64,000 nucleotides of DNA from positions 40,302,237 through 40,366,236 of the forward strand of contig CM067449.1 in the NCBI GenBank assembly GCA_034508935.3, given 5' to 3'. The notes beneath the pieces are model-generated. The model did no database searches and was not told the origin of the DNA. It saw nothing but the letters and a program-made list of their open reading frames with translations. The position numbers were made by a program, and so were the translations under genes. This stretch comes from Berghia stephanieae. Lineage: Eukaryota > Mollusca > Gastropoda > Nudibranchia > Aeolidiidae. Positions 63,905 to 64,000 of the stretch are shown here, in pieces (the first letter of the stretch is position 1; every line of letters begins with the position of its first letter).

Positions 63905-64000
63905 AGTGAGTAGAAAACGTGCAGAAGACAACAGAGAATAAAAACTTCACGGCGGCAATAGGGGCTCGAACCCTTGACCTTATTGGTACGACAACTCTGC
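63905..64000 (-). repeat. SINE family 3, cut by window end
   Basis: The minus strand reads CAAGGGTTCGAGCCCCTATT (B box), then AAGTTTTTATTCTCTGTTGT. The A-box side continues toward the window edge. Confidence 0.6.

Overview
The window is animal nuclear DNA. It has spliced genes with GT-AG introns, tRNA-derived SINEs, several retrotransposon classes and very long trinucleotide microsatellites. A Copia-type LTR element, ependymin-related and hydroxylysine-kinase genes, and dispersed repeats of a kind I associate with marine invertebrates suggest a marine invertebrate bilaterian. I cannot name the phylum with confidence.

Positions 1-42020 are dominated by a tandem segmental duplication. Unit A (1 to about 16585, starting at or before the window edge) and unit B (about 23065-42020) each carry a five-exon gene for a hydroxylysine-kinase-like (HYKK/AGPHD1) aminoglycoside-phosphotransferase-fold enzyme. 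In both units intron 1 holds the same hAT remnant and the same mariner-like remnant with long terminal inverted repeats, and intron 4 holds the same Copia element at the same site. Those insertions therefore came before the duplication. Unit B joins in frame into a 361-residue protein. Unit A has a nonsense codon at the end of exon 1 and a one-base deletion in exon 2, so it looks like a pseudogene. Only unit B has a 4.29-kb element with near-palindromic ends, an 8-bp target duplication and a roughly 160-bp satellite inside.

The spacer between the units (16586-23064) holds simple repeats, two LINE fragments, one unrecognised ORF and about 1 kb of ATT/AGT repeat.

From 42 to 47 kb there are dispersed and tandem repeats: a 618-bp tandem repeat, a 32-bp minisatellite with a two-unit alternation, and a tRNA-like sequence at the centre of a foldback. 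An ependymin-related secreted protein gene occupies 47089-52883 on the minus strand in five exons; a run of seven G in exon 4 shifts the frame. Its introns are full of foldback repeats. One, in intron 1, contains a convincing hammerhead-ribozyme-like core.

The right end (53-64 kb) is gene-poor. It holds three SINE families, a small foldback transposon inside a SINE, two copies of one LINE in opposite orientation (each 5'-truncated, each with its own target duplication), and several copies of a dispersed repeat with a conserved hairpin at its head.

The two host genes are not known to share a pathway. The main interest is the record of duplication, gene loss and nested mobile elements. All assignments come from reading the sequence and from memory of protein families; no database search was run.
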